Part shown: positions 16,118 through 25,228 of the stretch, piece by piece
Position numbering within the stretch: position 1 is the first letter of the stretch
Layout of the letters: every line of letters starts with the position of its first letter
Made by a program: the position numbers and the translations under genes
Notes under the pieces: generated by a model
Databases searched by the model: none
Told to the model about the DNA's origin: nothing
Seen by the model: only the letters and a program-made list of their open reading frames with translations
Assembly (NCBI GenBank): GCA_030019365.1
Contig: JASEFA010000002.1
Coordinates: 327,525-391,524, forward strand
Reading direction: 5' to 3'
Length of the DNA stretch: 64,000 bases
Origin: Bacillota bacterium
GTDB taxonomy: Bacteria; Bacillota; Sulfobacillia; JACIYH01

Positions 16118-18112
16118 TCAGGTGACACGGGCCCCGGAGGGGATATCGCCGTCCGTGGTGACCAGCACCAGCCGCCCGCCCTTCTGGGCTGCCAGCAACA
16201 TGCCGTGGGACTCAATGCCCCGGATGCGGGCCGGCTGCAGGTTGGCGATCACCACCACCGACCGGCCCACCACGTCCTCGGGCCGGTAGTGCTCGGCGAT
16301 ACCCGCCACGATCTCGCGTTCCTCACCGCCCAGGTCGATCCGCAGCCTGAGCAGGCGGTCGGCCCCGGGGACCTTCTCGGCCCCCGCCACCCGCGCCACC
16401 CGCAGGTCGAGCCGCTTGAAGGCATCGATGGACACCGGGCCCTCCTCGCCCTCGCCCACCTCCGCGGTGGCCATACCCCGGTCCTCCTCGCCCTCACCCG
16501 CCTCCGCCTCCGGCGCACCTTTCCCGGGGCCCGCGGCGGCGGCCTCGCCCTCCGTGCCCACGGCGTGCGGACCCGCCACCACCGCACCGCCCAGCTCCCG
16601 GCGCGGGAAGAGGGGCTCGCCCACCTTCACGGGGGAGCCGGGAGGCAGCAGTCCCCAGCGGGTATCCTCCCACGACACTTCGGCGAAGGGCCGGGGGGCC
16701 CCCACGCTTTCCCACATGAGGGGAGCCGACCGCACCAGCACGGGCTTGAGCAACACGCTCAGGAGCCGTATTCCTTCCGCCATCCGATACAGTACCGTAT
16801 TCACCCGCTCATCGCCGGCCCGGCGCAGGGCCCAGGGGGCAGCCTCATCGATGTACTTGTTGAGGCGTCCCACCAGGCGCCAGACCTCGGCCAGGGCCGT
16901 GGAGATCTGCAGGTCCTCCATAGAGCGGGCGAAGCTCTCCACCACCTCGGCGGCCAGGGCGGGGATTTCGTCGTCCACCGGCTCCCGTCGGGCGGGTGCA
17001 GGCACCCTGCCGCCCGCGAACCGCTTCAGCATGTTCAGGCTCCGGTGCACCAGGTTACCCAGGTCGTTGGCCAGGTCGCTGTTGGTGCGCCGCACCAGGG
17101 CCTCCTCGCTGTAGTACCCGTCCGCACCGAAGGGGATCTCGCGCAGGAGGAAGTAGCGCACGGCGTCCAGGCCGTATCGCTCCACCAGCACCAGGGGATC
17201 CACCACGTTACCCCGGGTCTTGGACATCTTGCCCGACTCCAGCACCAGCCAGCCGTGCCCGAACACCCGCCTGGGCAGGGGCTCGCCCAGGGCCATCAAG
17301 ATGATGGGCCAGATGATGGTGTGGAACCGGAGGATCTCCTTGCCCACCAGATGCACGTCCGCCGGCCAGTAACGACGGTACCGTTCCCCGTCCGGGTATC
17401 CCAGCGCCGAGATGTAGTTGCAGAGGGCGTCGATCCACACGTACACCACGTGGCCCGGTGCGAACGGCACCGGGATGCCCCAGCGGAAGGAACTGCGCGA
17501 GACGCACAGGTCCTCCAGGCCCTGGTCGATGAAGCTCAGCATCTCCTGACGCCGTGAGGGGGGCTGGATGAACTCCGGGTTGCGCTCGATGTGCTCGCGC
17601 AACCGGTCCGCGTACGCCGACAACCGGAAGAAGTAGGCGTCCTCGCCCACCCGTTCCAGGGGCTTGTCGTGGTCCGGGCAGTGGTAGCCGGCGTCCTTGG
17701 CCTGGGTTTCGGTGTAGTACGCCTCGCAGCCGGTGCAGTACCAGCCCTCGTACCGCCCCAGGTAGATGTCGCCCTTCTGCCATAGCCGGGTGAAGATGTC
17801 GCCGATCACCTGCTGGTGACGCGGCTCAGTGGTGCGGATGAAGTCGTCGTACGTGATGTCCAGCACCCGCCAGAGGTCGCGGATGCCCGCCACTATGCCG
17901 TCCACGAACTCCAGGGGCTCCTTGCCGGCCGCGCGGGCCGCCTGCTCTATCTTCTGGCCGTGCTCGTCCGTACCGGTCAGGAACCAGGTGTCGTCACCCC
18001 GTAGGCGGTGGAACCTGGCCAGGGCATCGGCCGCCACCGTGGTGTACGCGTGGCCGATGTGGAGATTGGCACTGGGATAGTAGATGGGGGTGGTGATGTA
18101 TAACTTTCCCAT
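16118..18112 (-). CDS. metG: Methionyl-tRNA synthetase
   Basis: 664 aa. HIGH motif in NLHIGHAYTT (about residue 17), a zinc knuckle region starting CTGCEAYYTE and KMSKTRGN (about 297) mark a class I MetRS. The C-terminal 110 residues are the EMAP/Trbp111-like tRNA-binding domain (DLRVARVAGAEKV and IVVGI-like segments). An unusual acidic, Ala/Gly/Glu-rich linker of about 45 residues joins it to the anticodon-binding part. Expression is controlled by the T-box leader upstream. The order metG-tatD-yabE is conserved with Bacillus. Confidence 0.95.
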   Translation of the reverse strand: MGKLYITTPIYYPSANLHIGHAYTTVAADALARFHRLRGDDTWFLTGTDEHGQKIEQAARAAGKEPLEFVDGIVAGIRDLWRVLDITYDDFIRTTEPRHQQVIGDIFTRLWQKGDIYLGRYEGWYCTGCEAYYTETQAKDAGYHCPDHDKPLERVGEDAYFFRLSAYADRLREHIERNPEFIQPPSRRQEMLSFIDQGLEDLCVSRSSFRWGIPVPFAPGHVVYVWIDALCNYISALGYPDGERYRRYWPADVHLVGKEILRFHTIIWPIILMALGEPLPRRVFGHGWLVLESGKMSKTRGNVVDPLVLVERYGLDAVRYFLLREIPFGADGYYSEEALVRRTNSDLANDLGNLVHRSLNMLKRFAGGRVPAPARREPVDDEIPALAAEVVESFARSMEDLQISTALAEVWRLVGRLNKYIDEAAPWALRRAGDERVNTVLYRMAEGIRLLSVLLKPVLVRSAPLMWESVGAPRPFAEVSWEDTRWGLLPPGSPVKVGEPLFPRRELGGAVVAGPHAVGTEGEAAAAGPGKGAPEAEAGEGEEDRGMATAEVGEGEEGPVSIDAFKRLDLRVARVAGAEKVPGADRLLRLRIDLGGEEREIVAGIAEHYRPEDVVGRSVVVIANLQPARIRGIESHGMLLAAQKGGRLVLVTTDGDIPSGARVT

Positions 18113-18152
18113 CGCAGACCCTCCCTTCTTTCGGCGTACGGGCGACCGCAGA

Positions 18153-18184
18153 CAGCAAAATCCCCGCCCTTCAGGGGCGGGGAT
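18153..18184 (-). terminator. T-box controlled terminator of the metG leader
   Basis: Perfect 10-bp arms ATCCCCGCCC/GGGCGGGGAT with a short loop, followed by TTTTGCTG on the minus strand. The promoter-proximal arm is adjacent to the T-box sequence, as needed for the antiterminator switch. Confidence 0.9.
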
Positions 18185-18514
18185 ACCGCGGTACCACCCT
18201 GTTCACCCGGCACGTGCCTCCCGGGCCTCGGCAGGTGCGCCCCGAGCCACAACGGCCCCATGGCGCTTGCACCTGCCCCGCCCTGGGAGACCTGACAGCC
18301 CGGCTCACACACCCCGGCAGGATAACGGCCGCCGTCCGGCACAGCCTACTGGCACCCCGCCCCACGCTGACCTCCTGATGCGGCCGCCCCGGGCATGGGT
18401 CGTTCAGCCTGCGGCTCAGGGGCCATGTTCGAGCTGGATCACCGTGCCGGCTTGCACCTTCCCCGGCTCTCTGGGACGGCCCTCCAGCCGTACTCCCGCC
18501 CCCGCATCGCCTTT
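18153..18514 (-). promoter_or_regulatory. T-box riboswitch (Met) in front of metG
   Basis: Read on the minus strand, the leader shows stem I hallmarks: an AGTA box (GGGAGTACGG), an apical AGAGAGCCGGGG segment and GGTGCAAGCC. It also carries the 14-nt T-box AGGGTGGTACCGCGG (18186-18200) and then a terminator. In the expected specifier loop the sequence GAACATGG offers the Met codon ATG (18424-18426), matching the gene it controls. Uncharged tRNA-Met should pair with the specifier and the T-box and favour read-through. Confidence 0.93.
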
Positions 18515-18520
18515 GCCAGT

Positions 18521-18549
18521 AATATATCCGTCAGGTCAACCCCTGTCAA
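18521..18549 (-). promoter_or_regulatory. Sigma-A promoter of the metG leader
   Basis: TTGACA (18544-18549), 17 bp, TATATT (18521-18526). Near consensus and 7 bp before the start of the T-box RNA. It overlaps the 3' side of the intergenic space after the restriction-modification gene. Confidence 0.85.
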
Positions 18550-18576
18550 CCAGCCTGTGCCCCATGCAGTCCCCGC

Positions 18577-21528
18577 TTAAGACAGCAACTCCAGCACCAG
18601 GGCGTTGGTTTCAGCCAGGAGGCCCGCGTCCTCAAGCGCCCGGCGGATGAGCTGGCGTGCCCGCACGAAATGGGTGACTTCCTCCACGGAGACAGTAGAC
18701 GCAACTTGCTCAGCCCGCTCGCCCGCTTCTACTAGCTTCTGGTGCAGGGCATCTCGGGCTTCGAACTCGGGGATGGGAGCGCTCACTGGCAGCTTGTCGA
18801 AGTGGCGTGCTCCCCACTGGCCTTTGACCTGCCGGCTGGCAATCCGCTCCCTCAGCACATCGCTGTTCAGAACGCTGCACAGGTACAGGCCCTCCGATCG
18901 ATCCTTGACGGCAGCCCAGTAGAGGCCGTGTTCCGCAATCCCCTGCGCATCTTCCAGGATAGCGGCAGCAGGCAAGGAGCCTGATGCGGCATACACAACT
19001 CTTACCACCGGGGATGGGAACTGAGATGACAGCTTGCCGTAATGGTCCAGGTGCTCGATGAGGGTGACCCCTCGTCTGCCGTATTTGACCCAGAAGGCTT
19101 CGGCATTGGCAAGCCAAGTCGCCAGGCGCAGGTAGCCCGTCCGGCGTGCAGCCTCCGCATCCAGCAGCCGACCCTGCACCCGATCCCACGGGATGACCGC
19201 CAGTAGCGGGCGCAAGAGCCGGAACGGTGCGACGGATTCCCCCAACCACAAGTGGTACAGGAACTCTGCTTCGACCGTACCGCCAAGTGGCGGCACATTG
19301 CTCCAGGGTTTCTTCTCGCGGCCGCTCCTGCGGCTCTCAATCCGCGGATAGGCAGGATCCTCGCCCAGCGGACCGGGAGAAGACTTTCTCACCACGACGA
19401 GGACCCGGGGATAGACGGTGGCACCGTTCTTGAACAGTCTCGCGTACTCGGACTGTTCGTCTCCCCTTTCGGTGGGCCAGGGCGCTTCGCTCACAGCCAG
19501 ATGCGATTCTGCCTCCTCAGGAGTTGCGTCCTTCCGCGGGAGCGCACCGGTGTACCTCTTGACAGTCGCGGGCACCCCGGTCGTTCCCCTGGTAACGCTG
19601 CCGAAAAGGACGCAAGACGGGATCTCGAAGAGAGGCCGGACCTTCTCATCGAAGGCCCAGGCTTCGGTGAACCGGAACCTCATCAGTGCCCCGAACTGGC
19701 CGGACCGTAAGCGGGCATACTGTCGGGCATTCATCGCTCCGTACGGCATGATGAAGGCAAGGGTACCGCCTTCGCGAAGGTACAGGTCCGCACACCTGAC
19801 GAAGAAGTAGGAAGACAGGTCCTGATGGGTGGCCACCTTGCCGCCCACCCATATGTTGTAGTTGTGACACGCCAGGCGAAACCGTTCCTGGATGCGATCG
19901 GACATGAACCGGTATGATAGCCAGGGCGGGTTTCCCACCAGCACGTCCGAGCGCTCGCCCTTGCTAGACAGCCATATGGGCCGACTGAGGTTTCGCGCGT
20001 AGTAACCCCATATGTCGTCCCTGCCTGTCTCCAGGAGTTGCCGCAACTGCCTGTAGGTCTCGCACACACCACTCAGAACTCGCTCGTCGTCCATCCCCTT
20101 GCGGGTCAACCACGCCCTCACCGGCTGGTCATCGCAAGCCTTCGCGGCAAGGTCGATCATGACATCCACCAGTTCGTCGTAAAGCACCGGATTCTCCGCG
20201 ATGGCGGCGGGAAAGTAGAGTTCGCCCCCATTCACGGGGATCGACACGTCCTGGCCGAAGATCCTGCCGTAGATGCCGCCTCCCCACTGGAGGGAGTCGC
20301 CGAGGTAAACGGGGATCGTCAGCGCGGGGTGCTCACGCAGCCGTTCCTGGCCTATCGCCAGCAGATAGGTCACGCGGGCGATCTGAACCGCAAGAGGGTG
20401 TATGTCAATCCCCCGTACTTGTCTGCAACAAAGGGAAAGAGCAGTTGGCCGGTCCAACCCGGCGTGCTCTGTGGCGGCAATAAACTTGCGAACTGCGTGG
20501 AAGAGGAACGTACCCGACCCGCAAGCTGGGTCCAGAACCCTCTGGTTGAGGGGGTCAGTGATGGCATGGTCGCAGATCCACGCAGCCAGCCAGTCGGGCG
20601 TATAGTACTCCCCCAGGTCGTGGCGCTGTTCAGGATCGACCAGTGACTCGTACAGGCCTTTCAAGATGTCGTGGCGCATTTCCTCGAGGCGTATGCGCAG
20701 CACCTCGCGCGCAATGCGTCTGACCACCTCGGCGCCCGACGATGCCAGGAGGACCCAACTGAAAAAGTCGTGCTCCACCACACCGAAGATGCGCACGTCG
20801 CGAAAGAACCGGCCGGACAGCAACTGTTCCGGCTCAGACAGGCCGCCGCCCAGGACCCGAGTGGCCACAGCTTTAGCCACTATGCTCAGGTACGTGTGCT
20901 GGAAAAACAAATCGTCGGCGTCGACGCGCGATCCGTAGACCATCTCGAGCAACTTGGCCCACAGTTGCCGTCTGAGTAGGGAACTCGAGCGGCTACCGAC
21001 CTCCTGCCAAAGGCCTGAAAGCTCTTGCTTGGCTACCTGCCAGGCGAGGCTTCCCTTGCCGAGCACCTGCCGGACCGTTTCCGGTTCCGCAGGCAACGTG
21101 GACCGCGCGGCCAGGGATGCATCCAGCCACGCCAGAAACTGCCTGGGGTCGTCTCGGGAGAGAACGAACTCTTGCAGGAGTCTCAGGTTCCCGTGTTTTA
21201 GGGAGTACGAGCGGTAAAGGGCACCGTCGGTGGTGATGCCTATGTACCTTTCCGGGCTCTTGTCTTCCAGTTCTGCGAGGTATCGCCCAAGCTTTTCTTC
21301 GGCGTCCTTGTTTTCACGTCTAAGGTCGGACTTGATCTCCATGGCTGTTCGTCCGGTCAAAGCATCGATCCGACCGCGTATCCGGGGAAGGGGGTCTTCC
21401 AGCCTGACGTCGGAATCGTTCAGCCCGAGGAAGTTTACGACAAGCTCCCTGATCAGTGCCCGGACCGTCTCGTGACCGGGGCGCTGAGCAAGGGTGGTGG
21501 CTATCTGCCTGAGCCGGTCCTCCGACAT
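18577..21528 (-). CDS. Single-chain restriction-modification enzyme (type IIG-like N6-adenine MTase)
   Basis: About 983 aa. The N-terminus carries a PD-(D/E)xK-type nuclease pattern (Asp in GRID, then EIK, residues about 55-66 from this start). A helical connector leads to the gamma-class N6-adenine methyltransferase with EYYTPDWL, DPACGSGTF (about 333) and NPPW (about 533). The C-terminal 300 residues probably recognise the target. No separate specificity or nuclease subunit is present, so one protein likely cuts and methylates. The gene has its own promoter and is visibly less GC-rich than its neighbours, as expected for horizontal transfer. ATG 21528 is used; another in-frame start lies 18 nt upstream. 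Confidence 0.85.
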   Translation of the reverse strand: MSEDRLRQIATTLAQRPGHETVRALIRELVVNFLGLNDSDVRLEDPLPRIRGRIDALTGRTAMEIKSDLRRENKDAEEKLGRYLAELEDKSPERYIGITTDGALYRSYSLKHGNLRLLQEFVLSRDDPRQFLAWLDASLAARSTLPAEPETVRQVLGKGSLAWQVAKQELSGLWQEVGSRSSSLLRRQLWAKLLEMVYGSRVDADDLFFQHTYLSIVAKAVATRVLGGGLSEPEQLLSGRFFRDVRIFGVVEHDFFSWVLLASSGAEVVRRIAREVLRIRLEEMRHDILKGLYESLVDPEQRHDLGEYYTPDWLAAWICDHAITDPLNQRVLDPACGSGTFLFHAVRKFIAATEHAGLDRPTALSLCCRQVRGIDIHPLAVQIARVTYLLAIGQERLREHPALTIPVYLGDSLQWGGGIYGRIFGQDVSIPVNGGELYFPAAIAENPVLYDELVDVMIDLAAKACDDQPVRAWLTRKGMDDERVLSGVCETYRQLRQLLETGRDDIWGYYARNLSRPIWLSSKGERSDVLVGNPPWLSYRFMSDRIQERFRLACHNYNIWVGGKVATHQDLSSYFFVRCADLYLREGGTLAFIMPYGAMNARQYARLRSGQFGALMRFRFTEAWAFDEKVRPLFEIPSCVLFGSVTRGTTGVPATVKRYTGALPRKDATPEEAESHLAVSEAPWPTERGDEQSEYARLFKNGATVYPRVLVVVRKSSPGPLGEDPAYPRIESRRSGREKKPWSNVPPLGGTVEAEFLYHLWLGESVAPFRLLRPLLAVIPWDRVQGRLLDAEAARRTGYLRLATWLANAEAFWVKYGRRGVTLIEHLDHYGKLSSQFPSPVVRVVYAASGSLPAAAILEDAQGIAEHGLYWAAVKDRSEGLYLCSVLNSDVLRERIASRQVKGQWGARHFDKLPVSAPIPEFEARDALHQKLVEAGERAEQVASTVSVEEVTHFVRARQLIRRALEDAGLLAETNALVLELLS

Positions 21529-21555
21529 GACTCCCAGTGTCCCCACCCCTGACAG

Positions 21556-21585
21556 ATTCTAACGTGTCCAGTTACCGGGGTGCAA
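21556..21585 (-). promoter_or_regulatory. Sigma-A promoter of the restriction-modification gene
   Basis: TTGCAC (21580-21585), 18 bp, TAGAAT (21556-21561). The predicted transcript starts only about 20 nt before the ATG at 21528, which supports that start over the one at 21546. Confidence 0.6.
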
Positions 21586-21788
21586 CAAAGTGCGGACCCT
21601 GTCGGGCGGTCCCGGCAGCGGGGCCCGGGGCTCCCTTGGCCGCGCAACCGTGCCCGTGGCACAGGAAGACAGGGGCACGCGCACCCGCCCGAACACACGC
21701 CGATTATACCAAAAAGGCAGAAACCGGATCTGCTGGGCATCAGATGATGTCGCAGCCGCACACCCGCGCCGTCCCCACAGAACCCAGG

Positions 21789-23645
21789 CTACGCGGGATG
21801 GCCGGGGGCGCGGTAGGTGGCGCCGAAAGGGGTCTGGGCCCTGTGGAGCCGGCCCTCATTGGCGAGGCGATCCAGCCAGTCCACCACCTCTTTGGGGCCC
21901 AGGTCCTCGCCCAGCCTCTCGCGCAGCCTGGGCAGGAGGTGCACCAGGTTGGCGGTGGAGATGGGGAGGAGGTCGGCCACCGCCTCCCATGCCTTCTCCT
22001 GCCATGCCGTCTGGCGCTGCCGCAGTTCCTCCCAGGGATCGCGGGCGTGGGGGGCGGCACTCCAGGCCGCCCGGATGCGCACGGGGATGGTGCGCCCGAT
22101 GGCGGCGGCGGAGACGAAGGTGTCGCCAGTGGGGAGGTAAGGCAGGCGGCGGACCTCGTCCGCGGTCATATCGGTCTCTTCCTTGATCACTTCCAGGTCG
22201 CTGGCCCGCACGGTGCGGAAGACGAACTTGGTGTTGAGCTGGGCGGTGACGGTCTCGTCCAGGAGGGCGGGGCGCTGGGTGGCCAGTACCAGGAATACCC
22301 CGTACTTGCGGCCCTCCTGGGCGATCTCGCGGAGAAGGCGCTTGGCGGGCGCCTCCAGCCCGCGGGGGGCGAAGTTGTGGGCCTCGTCGGTGACCACCAC
22401 GAAGGGCGGGAAGAAGGAAGACTGCTCCCCCCGCTGCAGGGCATCCCGGTAAGAACGGCGCCGGCGGTACAGGTTCCCCAGCAGGTAGGCGGCAAAGACC
22501 TCCAGCAACCAGATGGGCCCCTGGATGACCGCCACCTTCCCCGCCAGCAGCAACTGCTCCACCGGCCGGATGTCGGCGCCAAACAGGCCGGCGTGCTCCA
22601 GGCGGCGCAGGCGCCACTGAATGCCTCGCACCGAGGCCAGGGGCAGGCTGCCGAACTCGCCCAGCAACTCCAGGAGGCGGGCGTGGCGCTGCTTTTCCTG
22701 GGCCGGCAGGGAGGGATCCTGGCCGCGCCGATCCAGCCCCGCCTTCCCCTCTTCGAGGGCCGTCGCCAGGTCCGCCACCCGGTTGGCGAAGGAAGTGTAG
22801 GAATCCATGCGCCGGTGCAGCAGTTCCACGGCATTGGCCATGGGCTCGGTGAGGGGGGTCACCGCCCCCAGGAGGTTGATCAGGTCGTACGTCCCCAGTT
22901 CGGTGAAGTCCACCCCCACCTCCTGGCCGATGAGCAGGGTGCGGAACTGCCCCTCGAAACCCCGTGCCCCTCCCGGCGGTAGCCCCGGCGCGGGCTGGGA
23001 GAAATCCATCTCGAAGTGGGGGTCCAGGACCACGGCGGGCAGGTCCAGGCGCATAAGTTCCTCCAGGATCACGCGTACGGCGAAGGACTTCCCCGACCCC
23101 GACCCTCCGAAGATGCCCAGGTGGGGATACTGCTGCCAGGAAGCGGGGCCGATCAGGAAGGGCACCCCGTCCTGGGGACGGACCTCATCGCCCCGCACCG
23201 TGCACACGAGATCCTGCAAGTCGTCGTCCAGCTCGGGCACCATTTCCTCGGTGCTCTTGATCACGCCCAGCACCAGCCCCCGGGCGGGAGACGCCCGCAC
23301 CAGCCGGTGCCGCACCTCGGCGAAGGTGGCCGGGCGGGCGGTGATCCCCACCCGCACCGGGAACGGCGCCTCCTCCAGCAGCCGCACGCGGGCCAGGTGG
23401 ACTTCCTCCTGCTGCACGTCGTACCCCATCAGCTGTAGGGCCTGCAGGACCTGGCGGTCGGGGGCCCCCTGGTCCGTGGTCAGCGGGAAAAACCGGTTAT
23501 GGGAGCGGGTCTCCACCACCTGGGCCTGGGGATTGCCCAGCAACTCGTCCTCCAGCACCACCATCTCGCTCACCCGCAGGGGCCGCTCCCCCGATACCAC
23601 CCACACTTCATGCGGGGTGGTGGCACCCACCACCTGAAAGCGCAC
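21789..23645 (-). CDS. herA: HerA-like DNA translocase ATPase
   Basis: About 618 aa. An N-terminal HAS-barrel region (VRFQVVGATTPHEVW to about 100) precedes the FtsK/HerA ATPase with GIFGGSGSGKS (Walker A, about residue 180) and VVVTDEAHNFAP (Walker B, about 420), followed by ATQRPALLDE. HerA hexamers pump DNA and work with the nuclease NurA, which is encoded about 1.6 kb upstream. GTG 23643-23645 has a GGGGGGAG site 5 nt upstream; an extension beyond it is low-complexity and unlikely. The gene follows an ADP-ribosylglycohydrolase gene and a flavoprotein relic. Confidence 0.88.
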   Translation of the reverse strand: MRFQVVGATTPHEVWVVSGERPLRVSEMVVLEDELLGNPQAQVVETRSHNRFFPLTTDQGAPDRQVLQALQLMGYDVQQEEVHLARVRLLEEAPFPVRVGITARPATFAEVRHRLVRASPARGLVLGVIKSTEEMVPELDDDLQDLVCTVRGDEVRPQDGVPFLIGPASWQQYPHLGIFGGSGSGKSFAVRVILEELMRLDLPAVVLDPHFEMDFSQPAPGLPPGGARGFEGQFRTLLIGQEVGVDFTELGTYDLINLLGAVTPLTEPMANAVELLHRRMDSYTSFANRVADLATALEEGKAGLDRRGQDPSLPAQEKQRHARLLELLGEFGSLPLASVRGIQWRLRRLEHAGLFGADIRPVEQLLLAGKVAVIQGPIWLLEVFAAYLLGNLYRRRRSYRDALQRGEQSSFFPPFVVVTDEAHNFAPRGLEAPAKRLLREIAQEGRKYGVFLVLATQRPALLDETVTAQLNTKFVFRTVRASDLEVIKEETDMTADEVRRLPYLPTGDTFVSAAAIGRTIPVRIRAAWSAAPHARDPWEELRQRQTAWQEKAWEAVADLLPISTANLVHLLPRLRERLGEDLGPKEVVDWLDRLANEGRLHRAQTPFGATYRAPGHPA

Positions 23646-23727
23646 TGCTTCTCCCCCCCACCTCGGCACCGGCCACGCGCAGGCCCAGGTCGAAGGCCCT
23701 CTGCGTTCACGTCCCTGCACCACAACC

Positions 23728-23961
23728 TCATCGTGACCAGAGCATGCCCCGGATCTCGAGAATAGTCCGCCACCCAGATAAAAGCGCCCTCGGCGGCCGG
23801 GGGCAGGCCTGGCAGGGCCTGACCTCCAGGTCATTGAGGTAGATGAGGCCGGTCTCGGCCCCCGCTGCGCGGGCACCTTCCAGGGTCCGCCTTACCAGCG
23901 TGTCCGTATTCATCCCCTTGCGGGGACTTGCCACCATCCCCACCACCAGCACGCCGCCCAC
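23728..23961 (-). pseudogene. Relic of an NADPH-dependent FMN reductase / iron-sulfur flavoprotein
   Basis: The first 50 or so codons read VLVVGMVASPRKGMNTDTL and later LIYLNDLEVRPCQACP, the N-terminus of flavodoxin-like FMN reductases (usually GSPRKGGNTD...). After the CQAC cysteine motif the frame turns to unrelated Arg/Leu-rich sequence and stops. The family normally has 180-220 aa, so more than half is missing. It begins about 9 bp after the ADP-ribosylglycohydrolase stop codon and ends before herA, so it was probably once part of this operon. Confidence 0.7.
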
Positions 23962-23969
23962 CCCTTTGG

Positions 23970-24959
23970 CTACCTCGGCACCGATGGCGGGGCAGGCGTA
24001 CCGAAGGCCCCGTATATCTCGTCGGCCACCATCACGAGGGACGCCCTGCCTTCCAGGTCGGTGAGCCAGTCGGGCGGGATGGCACCCTCGCCCAGCCAAG
24101 CACCGAGGATTCCCCCCGCCACCGCACCGGTGCTATCGCTGTCGCCCGAATGGTTGACGGATGCCAGCACGCCCTGCCGGAAGCAATCGTCCTTCGCCGG
24201 CGATCCAGCGTACCTCAGGGCGCAGAACACGCCTATCGCCAGTGCCTCGTCACCCGTCCACCCTTCGCCCAGAGCCGCGATGGCATGAGCCGGCGGCAGA
24301 TCGCCCTGGGCCAGGTCCATGGCCCGGCCCAGCAGGTGCCGGGTGTCAGGGTCCAGCTCACGCCGATGTGCCTCGGCAGCCGCCGCCTCGTGCAGATCCT
24401 GGCCGGCCACCAGCCGGGAAAGCAGCGCAGCCAGCGACCCGGCCGGGAGGTATCCGCCTGCGTGGCCGTGGGTGATGGCGGCGGTGCGCACCCCCAAGGC
24501 GAAGGCGGCGTCGGGCTGCCCCGGCAGCGCCAGGCCCACCGGCGCCACCCGCATAACTCCTCCGCAACCCTTGCTATCGTTGAGGGGGCGCTCGACCGTG
24601 CCCATCTTCCCAGACCTCAGTGCCGCGAGGCAGGTTAGCCCCGGCGCCCTTCGCTGGCCCGGGTCGTCCTGCGCTGCCAGCCACTCCAGGTAGGCACCGT
24701 AGATGAACCGTGCGACGTCCTCCCGGTCCCCGGACGCGAGCAGGGAAGCGGCACGAAGCAACCCCCGGGCGGTGGCCAGGGTCATCTGGGTGTCATCGGT
24801 GATGGCGGCCCGCCCGTAGGGTCCAGGGACGTACCCCCGCACTCCCTCCGGCCCGTATCGCGCCCTGATCTCGTCCCACCTCATGAACTCGATGGGAGCA
24901 CCGAGGGCGTCTCCCACCGCCACGCCCAGGAGGGTTCCACGATAGCGCTCGCGCACCAA
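23970..24959 (-). CDS. ADP-ribosylglycohydrolase
   Basis: 329 aa, full length for the DraG/ARH family. It removes ADP-ribose from proteins, nucleic acids or small molecules using two metal ions. The signatures are present: GVAVGDALGAP at the start, the metal site ITDDTQM (about residue 53) and GDSDSTGAVAGGILGA (about 270). The TTG (24957-24959) or the adjacent GTG follows GGAGGCGAGG. Its placement between nurA and herA is unusual and suggests a role in DNA damage or defence, but no ADP-ribosyltransferase is seen in the window. Confidence 0.9.
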   Translation of the reverse strand: MVRERYRGTLLGVAVGDALGAPIEFMRWDEIRARYGPEGVRGYVPGPYGRAAITDDTQMTLATARGLLRAASLLASGDREDVARFIYGAYLEWLAAQDDPGQRRAPGLTCLAALRSGKMGTVERPLNDSKGCGGVMRVAPVGLALPGQPDAAFALGVRTAAITHGHAGGYLPAGSLAALLSRLVAGQDLHEAAAAEAHRRELDPDTRHLLGRAMDLAQGDLPPAHAIAALGEGWTGDEALAIGVFCALRYAGSPAKDDCFRQGVLASVNHSGDSDSTGAVAGGILGAWLGEGAIPPDWLTDLEGRASLVMVADEIYGAFGTPAPPSVPR

Positions 24960-25007
24960 TCACACCTCGCCTCCGTCTTCCGCGCGGCGGACACCATCGC
25001 CCGTTGT

Positions 25008-25037
25008 CTTATACGATGAGCGCGCGGTTACCTGCAA
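25008..25037 (-). promoter_or_regulatory. Likely sigma-A promoter of the ADP-ribosylglycohydrolase-herA unit
   Basis: TTGCAG (25032-25037), 18 bp, TATAAG (25008-25013), in the 257-bp gap between nurA and the ADP-ribosylglycohydrolase gene. The rest of the gap shows no coding signal. Confidence 0.5.
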
Positions 25038-25190
25038 GCGCCCGGGCGTCGCAGACCGTAAAGGCGGCCAACCTTCTACCTCCACCACACCGGCCGACCG
25101 TGTGTCCGGGGTCCGCGCATTCCCGCCATGAGCGGCTGCGGGTCAGCAGGGGCGGCAGGCGCGGCGAGAAGGGCATCCCGGGCGCCAGGC

Positions 25191-25228
25191 GCAGCGGTCA
25201 GAAGGGGCGGCAGCGGTCAGAAGGGGCG
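25191..25228. repeat. 19-bp tandem duplication over the nurA stop codon
   Basis: GCAGCGGTCAGAAGGGGCG is present twice head to tail (25191-25209 and 25210-25228). On the minus strand each copy carries the codons for the last residues and the TGA stop of nurA, so the stop codon is duplicated. Confidence 0.9.
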
